Below are positions 34,363 through 43,137 of a DNA stretch of 64,000 bases, piece after piece (position 1 is the stretch's first letter; every line of letters begins with the position of its first letter). The translations under genes were made by a program, and so were the position numbers. The stretch is from assembly GCF_020405225.1 (NCBI RefSeq), contig NZ_CP084472.1, positions 2,418,001-2,482,000 of the forward strand, in the 5' to 3' direction. The notes under the pieces are model-generated. The model was not told the DNA's origin and ran no database searches. It saw nothing but the letters and a program-made list of their open reading frames with translations. Source of the DNA: Natrinema sp. DC36. Its GTDB lineage: Archaea; Halobacteriota; Halobacteria; Halobacteriales; Natrialbaceae.

Positions 34363-36078
34363 TCAGAGCAAGACGCCGATGACGGCTACGGTCAGGACGT
34401 AGAGAATCATCGCCGAGACGAGGGTACGACCGACGTGATACCCGACGAGGGCCCGGTCGAGGCCGTGACGAAGCCCGATCGAGAGCGGGGTGATGATGAA
34501 ACAGAGCGCGATCAGGTAGAGACCGACGACGATCGCGAGCGATTCCGCGGGGAACGCGGCGGCGTTCACCTCGCCCGAAGCGATGATATCCTCGCTCGAC
34601 ATCATGGCGGCCATGCCGACGGTCGCGCCGGCGACGAGCGGAGCGAAATACGCCGCCGTGTTGTCGAGCGTCCCGGTAACCTGCTCGAGGTTTCGTTTCG
34701 TCTCGGCTTCGACCTCCTCGAGTTCCTCCAGATGGTCGGCCATGGAGACGATAGCGCGGCCGGCTGGTTTCCCTTCCTCCGAGGCGATCGCGAGCAACGC
34801 GGCGGTCCCTCGAGTCCGGGGGCTTGGAACGTTCCGAAGGGCACCATACTGACCGAGGAACGCCTCTCGAACGCCCGTATGGAGCCGCTGCTGAAGACCG
34901 GCGGCGTCTTCGAAGACGGCACCGGTCTCGGCGGGGACGCGGTCGCCGGCGAGTTCAACCGCCGACTCCACGGACTCGCCTTCGGCGACCTGTCGGCCGA
35001 CGATGTAGAGCGCGTCGGTCAGGTGGGCCTCCACGTCGCGGACGTACTGCCGAACCGCGAGGACGGGATGATACGTTGCCACCAGTGCGACGCCGACGCC
35101 GAGGCCGATCGCCGCGACCGGGGCGAGGTGACTGGGCCCGATCGCGACGATTGTCACGTACCCACAGAGGCCCGCGAGAATGCCCCATAGCAACCGCAAT
35201 CGGAGCCGATCGGGAACGTCCGGATGATCGTGGTCGATCGTCGGTGGCGGAAACGCGACCGGTCGCCGGACGAGCAGCCAGAGGCTCGCCGCGATCAGGG
35301 TTCCGGGGAGAACGACGTTGTACAGCAGCACGAACAGCCAGATGTTGACGGAATAGCCGACCATCGGCACCGTCGGAACGAGCGAGACGAGCGCGAGCGG
35401 AAGCATGATCCCGAAGGCGAACAGGCCGGTCGCCGGTGCGCGGATCGCCGACGTGAAATCCGCCATCTGGTTTCGAGTGCCGTTGAGAACGGCCGAGAGC
35501 GACCGGTCGAGCGTTCGGACGCGTTCGGCGTCAGGTGCGTCCTGGGCGGCAACGAGCAGATGCGAGGACCGCCGAAGCGCCGGGAACCACTCGGCCCATT
35601 CTTCGGCGAACGAGAGCAGACCCGTCCCGGACGTTCCAATCGATCGATCGATGTGGCCGGCGAGACTCGTGGACAACGGGCCGGAGCCGGTCTCGGCCGC
35701 GAACCGAACCGCGCTCTCCAGTGCCGGCTGTACCTGCATGCGCAACACGGCCCGCCCGACGAGGTTCGGCGTCTCACCGAGCGCCTCGGTTCTGCGGAAC
35801 GCCGCCTGCAAGTGCGGCATCGAATGGACGCTATGGATCGCCGCGAGCGGGAACACGAGCACGAAAAACAGGACGAACGAAATCGGAGCCGACGTCAGCA
35901 ACAACGGCAGCGGCATGACGGCGGCAACGATACCGGCTCCGTATCCCGCTCGGACGATCGTCTCGCCGTCATAGCGAGAGTCGGTAAACGACAGCGACTC
36001 CGCGAGTCTATCACTGACGGCGACGTCGGCCGGGTACAGTGCAGCGAGCGCCTGAACGAGAATCGATACCAACGGCAT
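34363..36078 (-). CDS. TadC/PilC-like platform membrane protein of archaeal type II/IV secretion
   Basis: 571 residues from the ATG at 36078 (MPLVSILVQALAALYPADVA). It contains two T2SSF-like units, each a cytoplasmic helical bundle followed by paired transmembrane helices. The first hydrophobic pair is AGIVAAVMPLPLLLTSAPIS / FVLFFVLVFPLAAIH. Later helices include ATGLFAFGIMLPLALVSLVP and YLIALCFIITPLSIGL. EEGKPAGRAIVSMADHLEEL is a typical T2SSF stretch. It starts seven bases after the ATPase gene ends. It should form the membrane platform rotated by that ATPase during pilus assembly. I judged the longer open frame to 36189 unlikely because it only reads back through a 27-bp tandem repeat. 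Confidence 0.88.
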   Translation of the reverse strand: MPLVSILVQALAALYPADVAVSDRLAESLSFTDSRYDGETIVRAGYGAGIVAAVMPLPLLLTSAPISFVLFFVLVFPLAAIHSVHSMPHLQAAFRRTEALGETPNLVGRAVLRMQVQPALESAVRFAAETGSGPLSTSLAGHIDRSIGTSGTGLLSFAEEWAEWFPALRRSSHLLVAAQDAPDAERVRTLDRSLSAVLNGTRNQMADFTSAIRAPATGLFAFGIMLPLALVSLVPTVPMVGYSVNIWLFVLLYNVVLPGTLIAASLWLLVRRPVAFPPPTIDHDHPDVPDRLRLRLLWGILAGLCGYVTIVAIGPSHLAPVAAIGLGVGVALVATYHPVLAVRQYVRDVEAHLTDALYIVGRQVAEGESVESAVELAGDRVPAETGAVFEDAAGLQQRLHTGVREAFLGQYGALRNVPSPRTRGTAALLAIASEEGKPAGRAIVSMADHLEELEEVEAETKRNLEQVTGTLDNTAAYFAPLVAGATVGMAAMMSSEDIIASGEVNAAAFPAESLAIVVGLYLIALCFIITPLSIGLRHGLDRALVGYHVGRTLVSAMILYVLTVAVIGVLL

Positions 36079-36085
36079 CTCGAGA

Positions 36086-38143
36086 TCACTCGCCGCCTCG
36101 ATCGGTAGCTGGTGGCTTGTCGGTCCGATCGATAGCTGGTGACTCGTCGGTCCGATCGGTGTGAGCCGTCTCGCCGATCCGCGAGACATCTCCTCTCTGG
36201 TCGCCGCGGTCGGCGTACGCTGTCGCGACCGCCTGTGGGCTCGTTCGGCCGTCGTTCGCGAGCGTCGACAGGAGTTCGGTTCGCGAGGAAATCGCCCGCC
36301 GAACGGCGGCGTAGTCTTCAGTCGGCCCGGCGAGTCGGTTCACGATCCGACTCTCGCCGCGATCGATCCGCCTCGTCGCGACGGCGCGGTCGCCCTCGAG
36401 TTCGTACAACGATTCGAACCGGATGTCGTCGCCGTTCCCGACGACTTCCTCGACCCTGGCGAGTCGTCGATTTCGTCCGTCGGGGGCCCGGTAGGCCTGA
36501 ACGGTGACGACGATGTCCGTCGCACCGAACGACGACGGTTCGACACCGAGGTCAGAAACGACCCGCTCGTAGACGTCGTCGGCACCGTCGCCGTGTATCG
36601 TTCCCAGTACTGCGTTGGCGTTCGCACCGACCCGCATGGCCTCGTAGAGGACCTGTGCTTCTTCACCGCGGATTTCGCCGACAACGAGGGCTCCGTCGCC
36701 GAGACGAAGCGCAGTCCTGAGCGCTTCCGCGGCCGATATTTCGGGACCGTCGCCGGTTCCGGTTCGGAGCGCCTGCACGTCGCGGCCGACCGACTGCAAC
36801 GCCTCCACCGGGAGCTCGGGCGTATCTTCGATCAGAACCGTCCTCGTTTTCGGTGTGAGTTCGTACAGGAGCGTCCCCAGTAGCGTCGTCTTCCCCGATC
36901 CCCGGGTTCCGGCGATGAGGGTCGCAGCGTTGCGTTCGACGGCGACCGAGAGAAACGCCGCGACCGCTGCAGGGACGGTTCCGTTCGCGACGAGCGCCGG
37001 GAGCGTGAACTCGTCAGCGGGCTGCTCCCGGAAGGCGAAGGCGATTCCGTCCGCGACCGGATCTGTGACACCCGCGACCCGAATCCCGGTACCGTCTCCG
37101 AGCGAGGCCGTCGCGTCGACCGTCGGACTCGCCCGGGAGAACGCCCGCCCGCTGGTGCGGCGAACCCGCGAGGCGAGTGCTCGCGCACCGCTGGGCGTGA
37201 GCTGGACGTTCGTGGGCATCGACTCTCCGTCGACGACGACGCGAATCGGGTTCGCTGCCACCGGCGACGTGACGTACACGTCGGTGACGCGCGGATCGGC
37301 GAACAGGTCCTCGAGAATCCCGTACCCGCTCGTGTGCTTCGTCAGAATAGCCGTCAAGAGCGGGTCGGCCGGCCCGTCGCTGGCGTACTCGATCGCTCGG
37401 GAGGGCGCGCGGTCGCCCTCGACGACTCCCTCGGCGATCGCCTCGTATCCCTCGAGGAGCCGTCGTCGGTCCGCGTCGGAAAGGGACGTATCGACCACGT
37501 CGAGGGCGTAGCGCGGAACGTCGCCGGGCCGGCCGTAGATCCGCACCTCGCTTCCCGTCCGCAGCGACTGGAGGTCTCGGAGATGCGCGCCGTCGTCGAT
37601 CGTTCGGTCGACGAAGTACTGGCCGATGGTGAGCCCGACGGTGGCGGGCAGGACCGTCTCGTCGCTCTCGAGACCGGTCGCCGCCGCGATCAGCCCCGAT
37701 TCGACGCCAATATCGGCGATCGGTCCGGCTCTCGTTCGGACCTCCGAAGCGACGGCGATCGGGTCCCGCGCAGCGGCCGCGGCCAGCCGCTCGTCGCGCT
37801 CGCCGAGCAGCGAGATGAACCGCCCGGCGGACTCGAGGAGGTCGACGCCGCGGTCGGCGTACCGGCGTTCGAGGCCGTTCGATCTGACGACGATTCGTGT
37901 AGCCGCTCGATCGGCGAGCGCTTCGATCGCCGTTCGACGGCAGGCGGTCGCGTTCTCGAGGTCGCCGTCGCAGTCGGTCGCGTCGAGAACGAGCGTCTCG
38001 TCGTCGAACGATACGGTGCAGCCACACGACGAGGGAGTGTCGGTTCGGCTTCCGAACACGCCGCCGAGGGCCAGATCGTCGACGACCGATCGAAGGCGCG
38101 TGATCCCGTCCGGAGACATACCGATGCTGGCAGCGGCATCCAT
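36086..38143 (-). CDS. Type II/IV secretion (TadA/VirB11-like) assembly ATPase
   Basis: 685 residues from the ATG at 38143, one base after the upstream TAA. Walker A is AGTRGSGKTTLLGTLL and the Asp box RTVLIEDTPELPVEALQSVG. Walker B/His box follows in ALVVGEIRGEEAQVLYEAMR and VLGTIHGDGADDVYERVV. The N-terminal 250 residues form the archaeal N-domain and contain an early CGC pair. It energises assembly of the Tad-like pilus together with the TadC-like protein. The C-terminal tail carries two 9-residue repeats (DRTDESPAI, DRTDKPPAT) encoded by a 27-bp tandem repeat at 36100-36153. An ATG at 38119 is an alternative start. Confidence 0.92.
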   Translation of the reverse strand: MDAAASIGMSPDGITRLRSVVDDLALGGVFGSRTDTPSSCGCTVSFDDETLVLDATDCDGDLENATACRRTAIEALADRAATRIVVRSNGLERRYADRGVDLLESAGRFISLLGERDERLAAAAARDPIAVASEVRTRAGPIADIGVESGLIAAATGLESDETVLPATVGLTIGQYFVDRTIDDGAHLRDLQSLRTGSEVRIYGRPGDVPRYALDVVDTSLSDADRRRLLEGYEAIAEGVVEGDRAPSRAIEYASDGPADPLLTAILTKHTSGYGILEDLFADPRVTDVYVTSPVAANPIRVVVDGESMPTNVQLTPSGARALASRVRRTSGRAFSRASPTVDATASLGDGTGIRVAGVTDPVADGIAFAFREQPADEFTLPALVANGTVPAAVAAFLSVAVERNAATLIAGTRGSGKTTLLGTLLYELTPKTRTVLIEDTPELPVEALQSVGRDVQALRTGTGDGPEISAAEALRTALRLGDGALVVGEIRGEEAQVLYEAMRVGANANAVLGTIHGDGADDVYERVVSDLGVEPSSFGATDIVVTVQAYRAPDGRNRRLARVEEVVGNGDDIRFESLYELEGDRAVATRRIDRGESRIVNRLAGPTEDYAAVRRAISSRTELLSTLANDGRTSPQAVATAYADRGDQRGDVSRIGETAHTDRTDESPAIDRTDKPPATDRGGE
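36100..36153. repeat. 27-bp tandem repeat in the secretion ATPase 3' end
   Basis: Two copies of GATCGGTAGCTGGTGG... (27 bases each) start at 36100 and 36127, and a third partial copy starts at 36154. They encode the 9-residue repeats in the acidic ATPase tail. The period keeps the frame, so copy number can vary without disrupting the protein. Confidence 0.85.
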
Positions 38144-38144
38144 T

Positions 38145-38615
38145 TTAAACTCGAGCACGGGTGGCGACGACGATCGGTGTTCGGTTCTCGTCAGCGTGTA
38201 GCGACAACACGAGTTGCACCTCACCAGCTCCGTCGAGTTCGACCGATTCGTTCCCGTGTGGGTCGTTCCAGACCACTGGTTCGTCGATCACCCCGGTCCG
38301 CGTTGTCCCGTCGTCGAGAACGTACCGAACGGAGCTGTACCGTCCGGTTTCCGCCACAATGATCTCGAAGTGAGCGACGGATTCGGTCGTGAGCGATCCT
38401 CGAGGCAATTGCACGTCGACGACTCGCCTGGGGTTCGGATGGTCGTCGGGAGAGATCTCTTCCGTTTCCACGAGCGACGTCGCCGCATCGTCGATCGCCG
38501 CGATGCTCGTTTCGACCTGCCGTTGCGTGTTCAGCGATGCACCCCGCTCGATCGCCGGGACGGCGAGAACGATGAGGGCGACCGCGAGCAAAACGGCGAC
38601 GACGATCCGGATCAC
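38145..38615 (-). CDS. Tad-like operon single-helix protein (DUF7311-like)
   Basis: 156 residues: MIRIVVAVLLAVALIVLAVP is a single N-terminal membrane helix, followed by an acidic extracytoplasmic domain (IEDAATSLVETEE-like helix, then beta-rich QVQLVLSLHADENRTPIVVA). The build is that of a TadE-like minor pseudopilin. Its start overlaps the upstream coiled-coil gene stop by four bases and its stop lies one base before the ATPase start, so all three are coupled. The family is recalled as DUF7311. Confidence 0.78.
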   Translation of the reverse strand: MIRIVVAVLLAVALIVLAVPAIERGASLNTQRQVETSIAAIDDAATSLVETEEISPDDHPNPRRVVDVQLPRGSLTTESVAHFEIIVAETGRYSSVRYVLDDGTTRTGVIDEPVVWNDPHGNESVELDGAGEVQLVLSLHADENRTPIVVATRARV

Positions 38616-39430
38616 GGGAGCTTCGACCGAAGTGATTCTAATACGCCGTCTCCGGGTTCGTCGTCCACGTTCGACGCTGGTTCCTCGTTCGACACCGATC
38701 CCTCGCTCGAGCGGTCGCCGTTCGCCGAGTCCGCGAGCCGGCAGTCGAGTGCGTCCTGTGTGGCCTGCCTTCCGCTCCAGGTGCTATCGGCGCTCGTCGA
38801 CATCGAGTCCGCTCGATCGTCGAAACTGCGCCCGTCCTGTCGGTTTGGGCACTCGCCTTCGCCGGTCGGTGCTGCGACGATCTCCGTGGCAGTCTGTTCG
38901 ACGGAGAGCGAGCCGTCGGCTTGCTCGTTCGAATCGACTGGCAGTAGTGCCCCGCGACCGTATCCATCGGTGGCCGAGTCGGGTGCCGCGGCCGTCTTCC
39001 CTCGGATCCCCGCTCCGTCGCTATCGGAGGGGTCCCCTCCGCCGTCGGCCGTCTCAGTGCCACGTTCGAGCGGGACGTCGTCTCGATCGGTGGGAGCGGT
39101 CCTGACTCCATCGGCGTCGCGAGAGTCGAGGACGCGCTCGAGTTCGTCGATACGGTACTCGAGCCGATCGACGGCTGCGACGGCCCCGTTGGCCCGCTTC
39201 TCGACGGTCTCGTTAACGGATTCGACGGAACCGACGAGTCCGTCGAGTGCGTCGATCCGTCCCTCGAGATCGGCGATTCGTTGCTCGTGCGCGTCGATCC
39301 GGTCGGTGAGAGCCGCGAGATCCTCGGTGAGGGACGCGGCGTCGCCGACGGCAGCCAGTTCGAGATCGCCGTCGACGACCGCGCGTTCGACGGTCGACAG
39401 CCGCCGTTCGATGCGTTCGATATCACTCAT
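38612..39430 (-). CDS. Coiled-coil protein, first gene of Tad-like operon (DUF7310-like)
   Basis: 272 residues. Residues 1-about 105 are a long coiled coil (IERIERRLSTVERAVVDGDL, DRIDAHEQRIADLEGRIDAL, EYRIDELERVLDSRDADG). The rest is low-complexity acidic sequence with scattered cysteines. It has no membrane segment, so it is a cytoplasmic partner of the ATPase or a regulator of the machine. It is the operon's promoter-proximal gene. The family is recalled as DUF7310; orthologues occur beside the same secretion ATPase in other haloarchaea by my recollection. Confidence 0.78.
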   Translation of the reverse strand: MSDIERIERRLSTVERAVVDGDLELAAVGDAASLTEDLAALTDRIDAHEQRIADLEGRIDALDGLVGSVESVNETVEKRANGAVAAVDRLEYRIDELERVLDSRDADGVRTAPTDRDDVPLERGTETADGGGDPSDSDGAGIRGKTAAAPDSATDGYGRGALLPVDSNEQADGSLSVEQTATEIVAAPTGEGECPNRQDGRSFDDRADSMSTSADSTWSGRQATQDALDCRLADSANGDRSSEGSVSNEEPASNVDDEPGDGVLESLRSKLP

Positions 39431-39849
39431 GGCGTGCGTTGCCGCCCCTTCTCATTTAAACTCTGAGCTAGATCGGGTTCGAATCGGCGAGTCGAGTCCG
39501 GATCGGCGAATCGGATTCGGATCGCCATTTCGACCGGTCGCGTTCGTCGACTGTCACGCACCACGGCTCGATTGCGTCTACTGTCGGCTATAGGTGCCAC
39601 TGAAAGTCATTGTCCACTTGATCGAGCGACAGCGTTGCGATCAGTGTGTACATCGTTTCAATGAGTACGGGAGTACCGCGGCGATCTGTTGGCCTGTGCG
39701 GGCGAATCAGTTGCCTAATCGCGGCTATGACTATCGTTTCGATCGGTAAACCGCTCGTTCACTGCGGACGATTCCGTTGAATCAGTCGCGATTATTCGAA
39801 ACGGTCGGACCGGTATTTGCGTCGTCGCCGAGAATACGTACCTCCCCCA
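39431..39849. other. Promoter region of the Tad-like operon and spacer
   Basis: About 420 bases without a supported gene. It holds a loose repeat of GGATCGGCGAATCGG-type sequence (39482-39530), one copy of the GTAGCCACTGA palindromic family (39594-39668) and the promoter of the small membrane protein at 39850. A minus-strand TTTAAA element (39453-39458), close before the start at 39430, may be the operon TATA box. Confidence 0.5.
39594..39668. repeat. Palindromic element, GTAGCCACTGA family, copy 2
   Basis: The sequence GTGCCACTGAAAGTCAT ... AGCGTTGCGATCAGTGTGTAC ... AATGAGTAC matches the reverse complement of the copy at 49397-49469 along its full length, including the AGCGTTGCGATCAGT core, with about a dozen differences. 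The right end is decayed, so the terminal palindrome is incomplete. Confidence 0.75.
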
Positions 39850-40125
39850 ATGGCGAGCCCACCCTCCCCCACCGACCGTCGATCCGCCGACTCGAGCCCG
39901 CCGAGCGAACGTCGTGATGACGAAGATGGCATGCTCGAGCGAGCGACACCGGGGCTCGCCACCCCGATCCGCGCCGCGGGATTCTGGACGGCGATCGCAA
40001 TGCCGATTCTGTACGTCCCCGTGCTCGCGACCGGGTTGTCGTCCTCGTTCGACGGCGTTCTGTTTCTCGGACTGATCGCCGGCAATCTCCTCGCGCTGTA
40101 CGTCGGCCACGCCCATCGCCGGTAG
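39850..40125 (+). CDS. Small two-helix membrane protein
   Basis: 91 residues from the ATG at 39850. A hydrophilic, charged N-terminus of about 42 residues is followed by two membrane helices (FWTAIAMPILYVPVLATGL and DGVLFLGLIAGNLLALYVGH) and HAHRR. The function is unknown. Its stop lies 10 bases before the convergent EamA gene ends. The composition is consistent with a real gene. Confidence 0.72.
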   Translation: MASPPSPTDRRSADSSPPSERRDDEDGMLERATPGLATPIRAAGFWTAIAMPILYVPVLATGLSSSFDGVLFLGLIAGNLLALYVGHAHRR

Positions 40126-40135
40126 CGGCGCCGGA

Positions 40136-41062
40136 CTACTCGCTCGAGCCTCGCGATCGAACGTGGCCGAACTCCCGTCGGATCGCCCGTCGTTTGACGA
40201 GACAGAAACCGACCGCGATGAGCGAGAATCCGATCAGCGTCGCGGTATCGACCACCTCGCCGAGATAGAGCCAGCCGACCACCGCGGTGACGATCGGTGC
40301 GACGTACGAGACCATATTGATCTCGACGGCCCCCAGTCGCTCGAGCAGGTCGAAGTAAACGAGGAAACCGATCGCGCTCGCGCCGAGCGAGAGATAGGCC
40401 AGCGCGCCGATCGCCTCGGGATGAGTCCACGCGGCCGGCTCGAGCGGTTCGCGAATCGCGGCGCTGACGAGGTGTAATACGAGCGCGCCGCCGAGCATCG
40501 ACCAGGCCTCCATCGTCTCGATCGGCAGCGAGGTGTCGAAACGGCGAGTGAGAACGCTGCCGAGCGCGAACGACACTGCGGCACAGAAGACGAGCCCCTT
40601 CGCCACGATGCCGGTCGCGAGGAGGTTCGACGGATCCGGCCGAACGATGACCGCGACGCCGGCGAGGCCGACGACGACGCCAACGATGCCGACCGGGGAG
40701 AGAGCGTCTGCGGGAACGAGCACTCGAGCGAATCCGGTGCTCAGAATCGGCGAGAGACTCACTAGAATAGCGGCGGCCGCCGCCGTCGTGTGCTGCTGGC
40801 CGACGAAGAGGAACGCGTGGTAGGCCGCGATCAAGAGCACGGCACCGACGGCGACCTGCCGCCATTCGGCTCCGGTGCGAGGTCGCCATCGATCGACGGC
40901 GACCGCGGCGTAGCCGAGCATCACGACGCCGGCGATGTCGTAGCGCAACGCCGCGAACAGGATCGGCGGAATATACGAGAGCCCCGCACTGATCGCGACG
41001 AACGCCGCGCCCCACAACGTTGCGAGCGTCAGAAAGAGACCGAGGTTTCGATACCGGGACAC
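40136..41062 (-). CDS. EamA/DMT-family permease
   Basis: 308 residues from a GTG at 41062. There are ten hydrophobic helices in two EamA repeats. The first starts LGLFLTLATLWGAAFVAISA; the second starts near IVAKGLVFCAAVSFALGSVL and ends GFSLIAVGFCLVKRRAIRRE. Proline and glycine positions (GPLYIGEVV-like segment GWLYLGEVVDTATLIGFSLI) fit RhaT/YdcZ-like exporters. It probably exports amino acids or other metabolites. No neighbouring gene identifies the substrate. Confidence 0.9.
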   Translation of the reverse strand: MSRYRNLGLFLTLATLWGAAFVAISAGLSYIPPILFAALRYDIAGVVMLGYAAVAVDRWRPRTGAEWRQVAVGAVLLIAAYHAFLFVGQQHTTAAAAAILVSLSPILSTGFARVLVPADALSPVGIVGVVVGLAGVAVIVRPDPSNLLATGIVAKGLVFCAAVSFALGSVLTRRFDTSLPIETMEAWSMLGGALVLHLVSAAIREPLEPAAWTHPEAIGALAYLSLGASAIGFLVYFDLLERLGAVEINMVSYVAPIVTAVVGWLYLGEVVDTATLIGFSLIAVGFCLVKRRAIRREFGHVRSRGSSE

Positions 41063-41256
41063 GGTGACTGTCTCGAGAGAAATCGCCTATACATTTCGGT
41101 TCGAAAGGTCGGGATCGAGCCGCCACTGAGCCGTCTCCATCATGGGCTGAAGAAGCGACATCCGTCGCTACCGGATCGCAGCCTCGGATAGCCGTGTTGT
41201 TGCGGGCTCGGACAGCCGTCTTCCAGCGGGTTACGAGGACTCAGAATAGGCGCGCT

Positions 41257-41622
41257 TTAGAGCGGCGGTCGCTCGCGGATCTCGGGTTCGTCCTCGGTCT
41301 GCCGGAACTGCTCGAGGAGGGGTTTGACGTCATCGAATCCCGTTGCCAGCACGATGTCGCCGCTTCGCAGGTCGTATTCGATGATGTCGTAATCCTCGAG
41401 CCGCGGCAAGTGGTTGTGGACTAACGAGACGTACATTCGTTGTCTGCTCTCCTTGTCGACCGCGTGGGCGTGGACGTCGAGCTCCCAGGCGGCGACCTGC
41501 GCGACCAGATCCTCGAGGTTTGCGGTTCGGTCGTCCGCCAACTGGTAGAGCAGGTACCGTCGTTCGGATTCCGCGAGGAGAGAGCACGCCGCTTCCATCC
41601 GGCTGGCGTTCGTCTGGTTCAT
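41257..41622 (-). CDS. DUF7344-type winged-helix regulator
   Basis: 121 residues. ACSLLAESERRYLLYQLADD, VSLVHNHLPRLEDYDIIEYD and DIVLATGFDDVKPLLEQF are the typical DUF7344 elements. It is a paralogue of the protein at 730-1089. It should bind DNA as a small dimer. It is transcribed divergently from the RNase H-like gene at 41897; the 274-bp spacer between them contains the promoters and an AGTTAGTTTTTTCG stretch near 41775. Confidence 0.82.
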   Translation of the reverse strand: MNQTNASRMEAACSLLAESERRYLLYQLADDRTANLEDLVAQVAAWELDVHAHAVDKESRQRMYVSLVHNHLPRLEDYDIIEYDLRSGDIVLATGFDDVKPLLEQFRQTEDEPEIRERPPL

Positions 41623-41896
41623 ATCTTGACCAAGTACCAGGCGGTATTACACCTACCGCCAACACAGATAGGGTTCGGACCGGTCGGTCGAAACCGAGAT
41701 CCCCCGATGATCGGTAGTTCAGCTGTTTCAGCCTCAAAATGCCCGAAACAGTCTCATTAAGATGACCGTCATACTTAGTTAGTTTTTTCGAGGGAACCAC
41801 ACAGATATAGCGTCGAACGGCTGACTCCCATGTGAAACAATGTCAGCTGTTACCACGGGCGGTATCGTTAAGTGTGCAAATAGCCTACGCGTTGAT

Positions 41897-42547
41897 ATGG
41901 CCGCTCACGGCCGGCCCGCACTGCGGGACTTGTTCGACGAGTCGCCCACGCCCCACATCGCCCACCCCCCGCGGACCCACCATCGTGATTTCTACGTCGC
42001 AACCGACGGGTCCTTCCGGGACGCTGGTGGTGGGCTGGGTGCCGTTATCGAAACGCGCGACGGCACGCGCGTCGCACGCGTCGCGACCGCGGATACGCCG
42101 CCGGACAACAACGTCGCCGAGTATCGGGCGTTGCATCTCGGACTTGACGTCCTCGCCGCTCGAGCGCCGCGGGACGCCGCCGTCGGCGTCCTCATCGATC
42201 ACGACGCGCTCGCCAGTAACGTCAACAACGCCATCCTCGCGACCCGTCATCCCGACGGGAAATCTCCCCGTCCGGTTACCGTCCCGACCGCGACGCAGTA
42301 TCACTGGCGCGGCATTCAGGCCCGACTCAACGGGTTCGACGAGGTCCGGGCCGCCCGCATCGACAGCGACCAGAACCCCGCACACCCCCTCGCGAACGCG
42401 CCGGAGCAATACTACCACGTCAACCGGGAACCCGACCGCTGTGTCCTCCCCGAAACGCCGGAGGCAACCGCCACCGAATTCCCGCCGCCGTCCCGAGCCG
42501 ACCGCAACGGCGGCAGTGGTGGCAGCGGCGGCCGCGCCTCGGACTGA
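41897..42547 (+). CDS. RNase HI-like protein with altered fourth catalytic position
   Basis: 216 residues from the ATG at 41897. VATDGSFRDAGGGLGAVIET (Asp37), NNVAEYRALHLGLDVLAAR (Glu75) and VGVLIDHDAL (Asp101) are the first three RNase HI carboxylates. The fourth motif, normally N-x-x-A-D-x-L-A, reads NPAHPLANAP with His163 in place of Asp. The equivalent Asp134-to-His change in Escherichia coli RNase HI is known to keep activity and raise stability, so the enzyme may still cut RNA in RNA-DNA hybrids. A glycine/serine-rich tail ends the protein. The open frame continues upstream to 41840. Confidence 0.82.
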   Translation: MAAHGRPALRDLFDESPTPHIAHPPRTHHRDFYVATDGSFRDAGGGLGAVIETRDGTRVARVATADTPPDNNVAEYRALHLGLDVLAARAPRDAAVGVLIDHDALASNVNNAILATRHPDGKSPRPVTVPTATQYHWRGIQARLNGFDEVRAARIDSDQNPAHPLANAPEQYYHVNREPDRCVLPETPEATATEFPPPSRADRNGGSGGSGGRASD

Positions 42548-42655
42548 TCGCGGGCCGACGTGCGGTGGCGCGCGCTGTCCGCCGACCGTGATTTCGGAGA
42601 CGGGCATCGCCCGGAACCGCCATCGTTTTCTCACCGCTCGAGCAAGTCGTCTCCG

Positions 42656-43114
42656 ATGAGCCTTCGCGTCGCGGTCGCCGCCCCGTTCATCCAGCACGGC
42701 GCGCGTCGCCTCAAGGAAAACGAGGTCGTCGTCGCCCTCTCGCTCGATCGGGACTGGTTCTCCCCCGATCAGGCCAAACGGCTGATCGACATCGCCACAC
42801 GGGAAGGGCTCCTCGAGCGCGGTGACGACGGCCTCGAGGTGACGTTCGATCCCGCGGAGGTGACGGTGCCCGAGGAGTTCGCCCCGAGCGAGGACCTCCT
42901 GCAAGAGCGCTCCGCGTTCGAACGCGTGCTCGATTCGCTGGTCGCCGACGGGATGGAGAAACACGAGGCCGTCGGCGCGATCAACACGCTGCAACAGGAA
43001 CTCGGCCTGACCATCGAGGCCGCCGCGGTCGTCTACGCCCGCCGTCAGGGGATCGACGTCGGCGACCTCGCCCCGATCGCCCGATCGGCCGTGCTCGACA
43101 CCGAAGACGGTTAA
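42656..43114 (+). CDS. DUF2240 family protein
   Basis: 152 residues from the ATG at 42656. MSLRVAVAAPFIQHGARRLK, then LSLDRDWFSPDQAKRLIDIA and EGLLERGDDGLEVTFDPAEV form a winged-helix-like N-terminus. The C-terminal region ERVLDSLVADGMEKHEAVGA...AAAVVYARRQGIDV matches the archaeal DUF2240 family. The function is unknown; a role in nucleic-acid binding is suspected for the family. It is 23 bp upstream of the next gene on the same strand, so they probably share a transcript. Confidence 0.85.
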   Translation: MSLRVAVAAPFIQHGARRLKENEVVVALSLDRDWFSPDQAKRLIDIATREGLLERGDDGLEVTFDPAEVTVPEEFAPSEDLLQERSAFERVLDSLVADGMEKHEAVGAINTLQQELGLTIEAAAVVYARRQGIDVGDLAPIARSAVLDTEDG

Positions 43115-43137
43115 TCCCGCCGCCCCGACCGGTCGGT

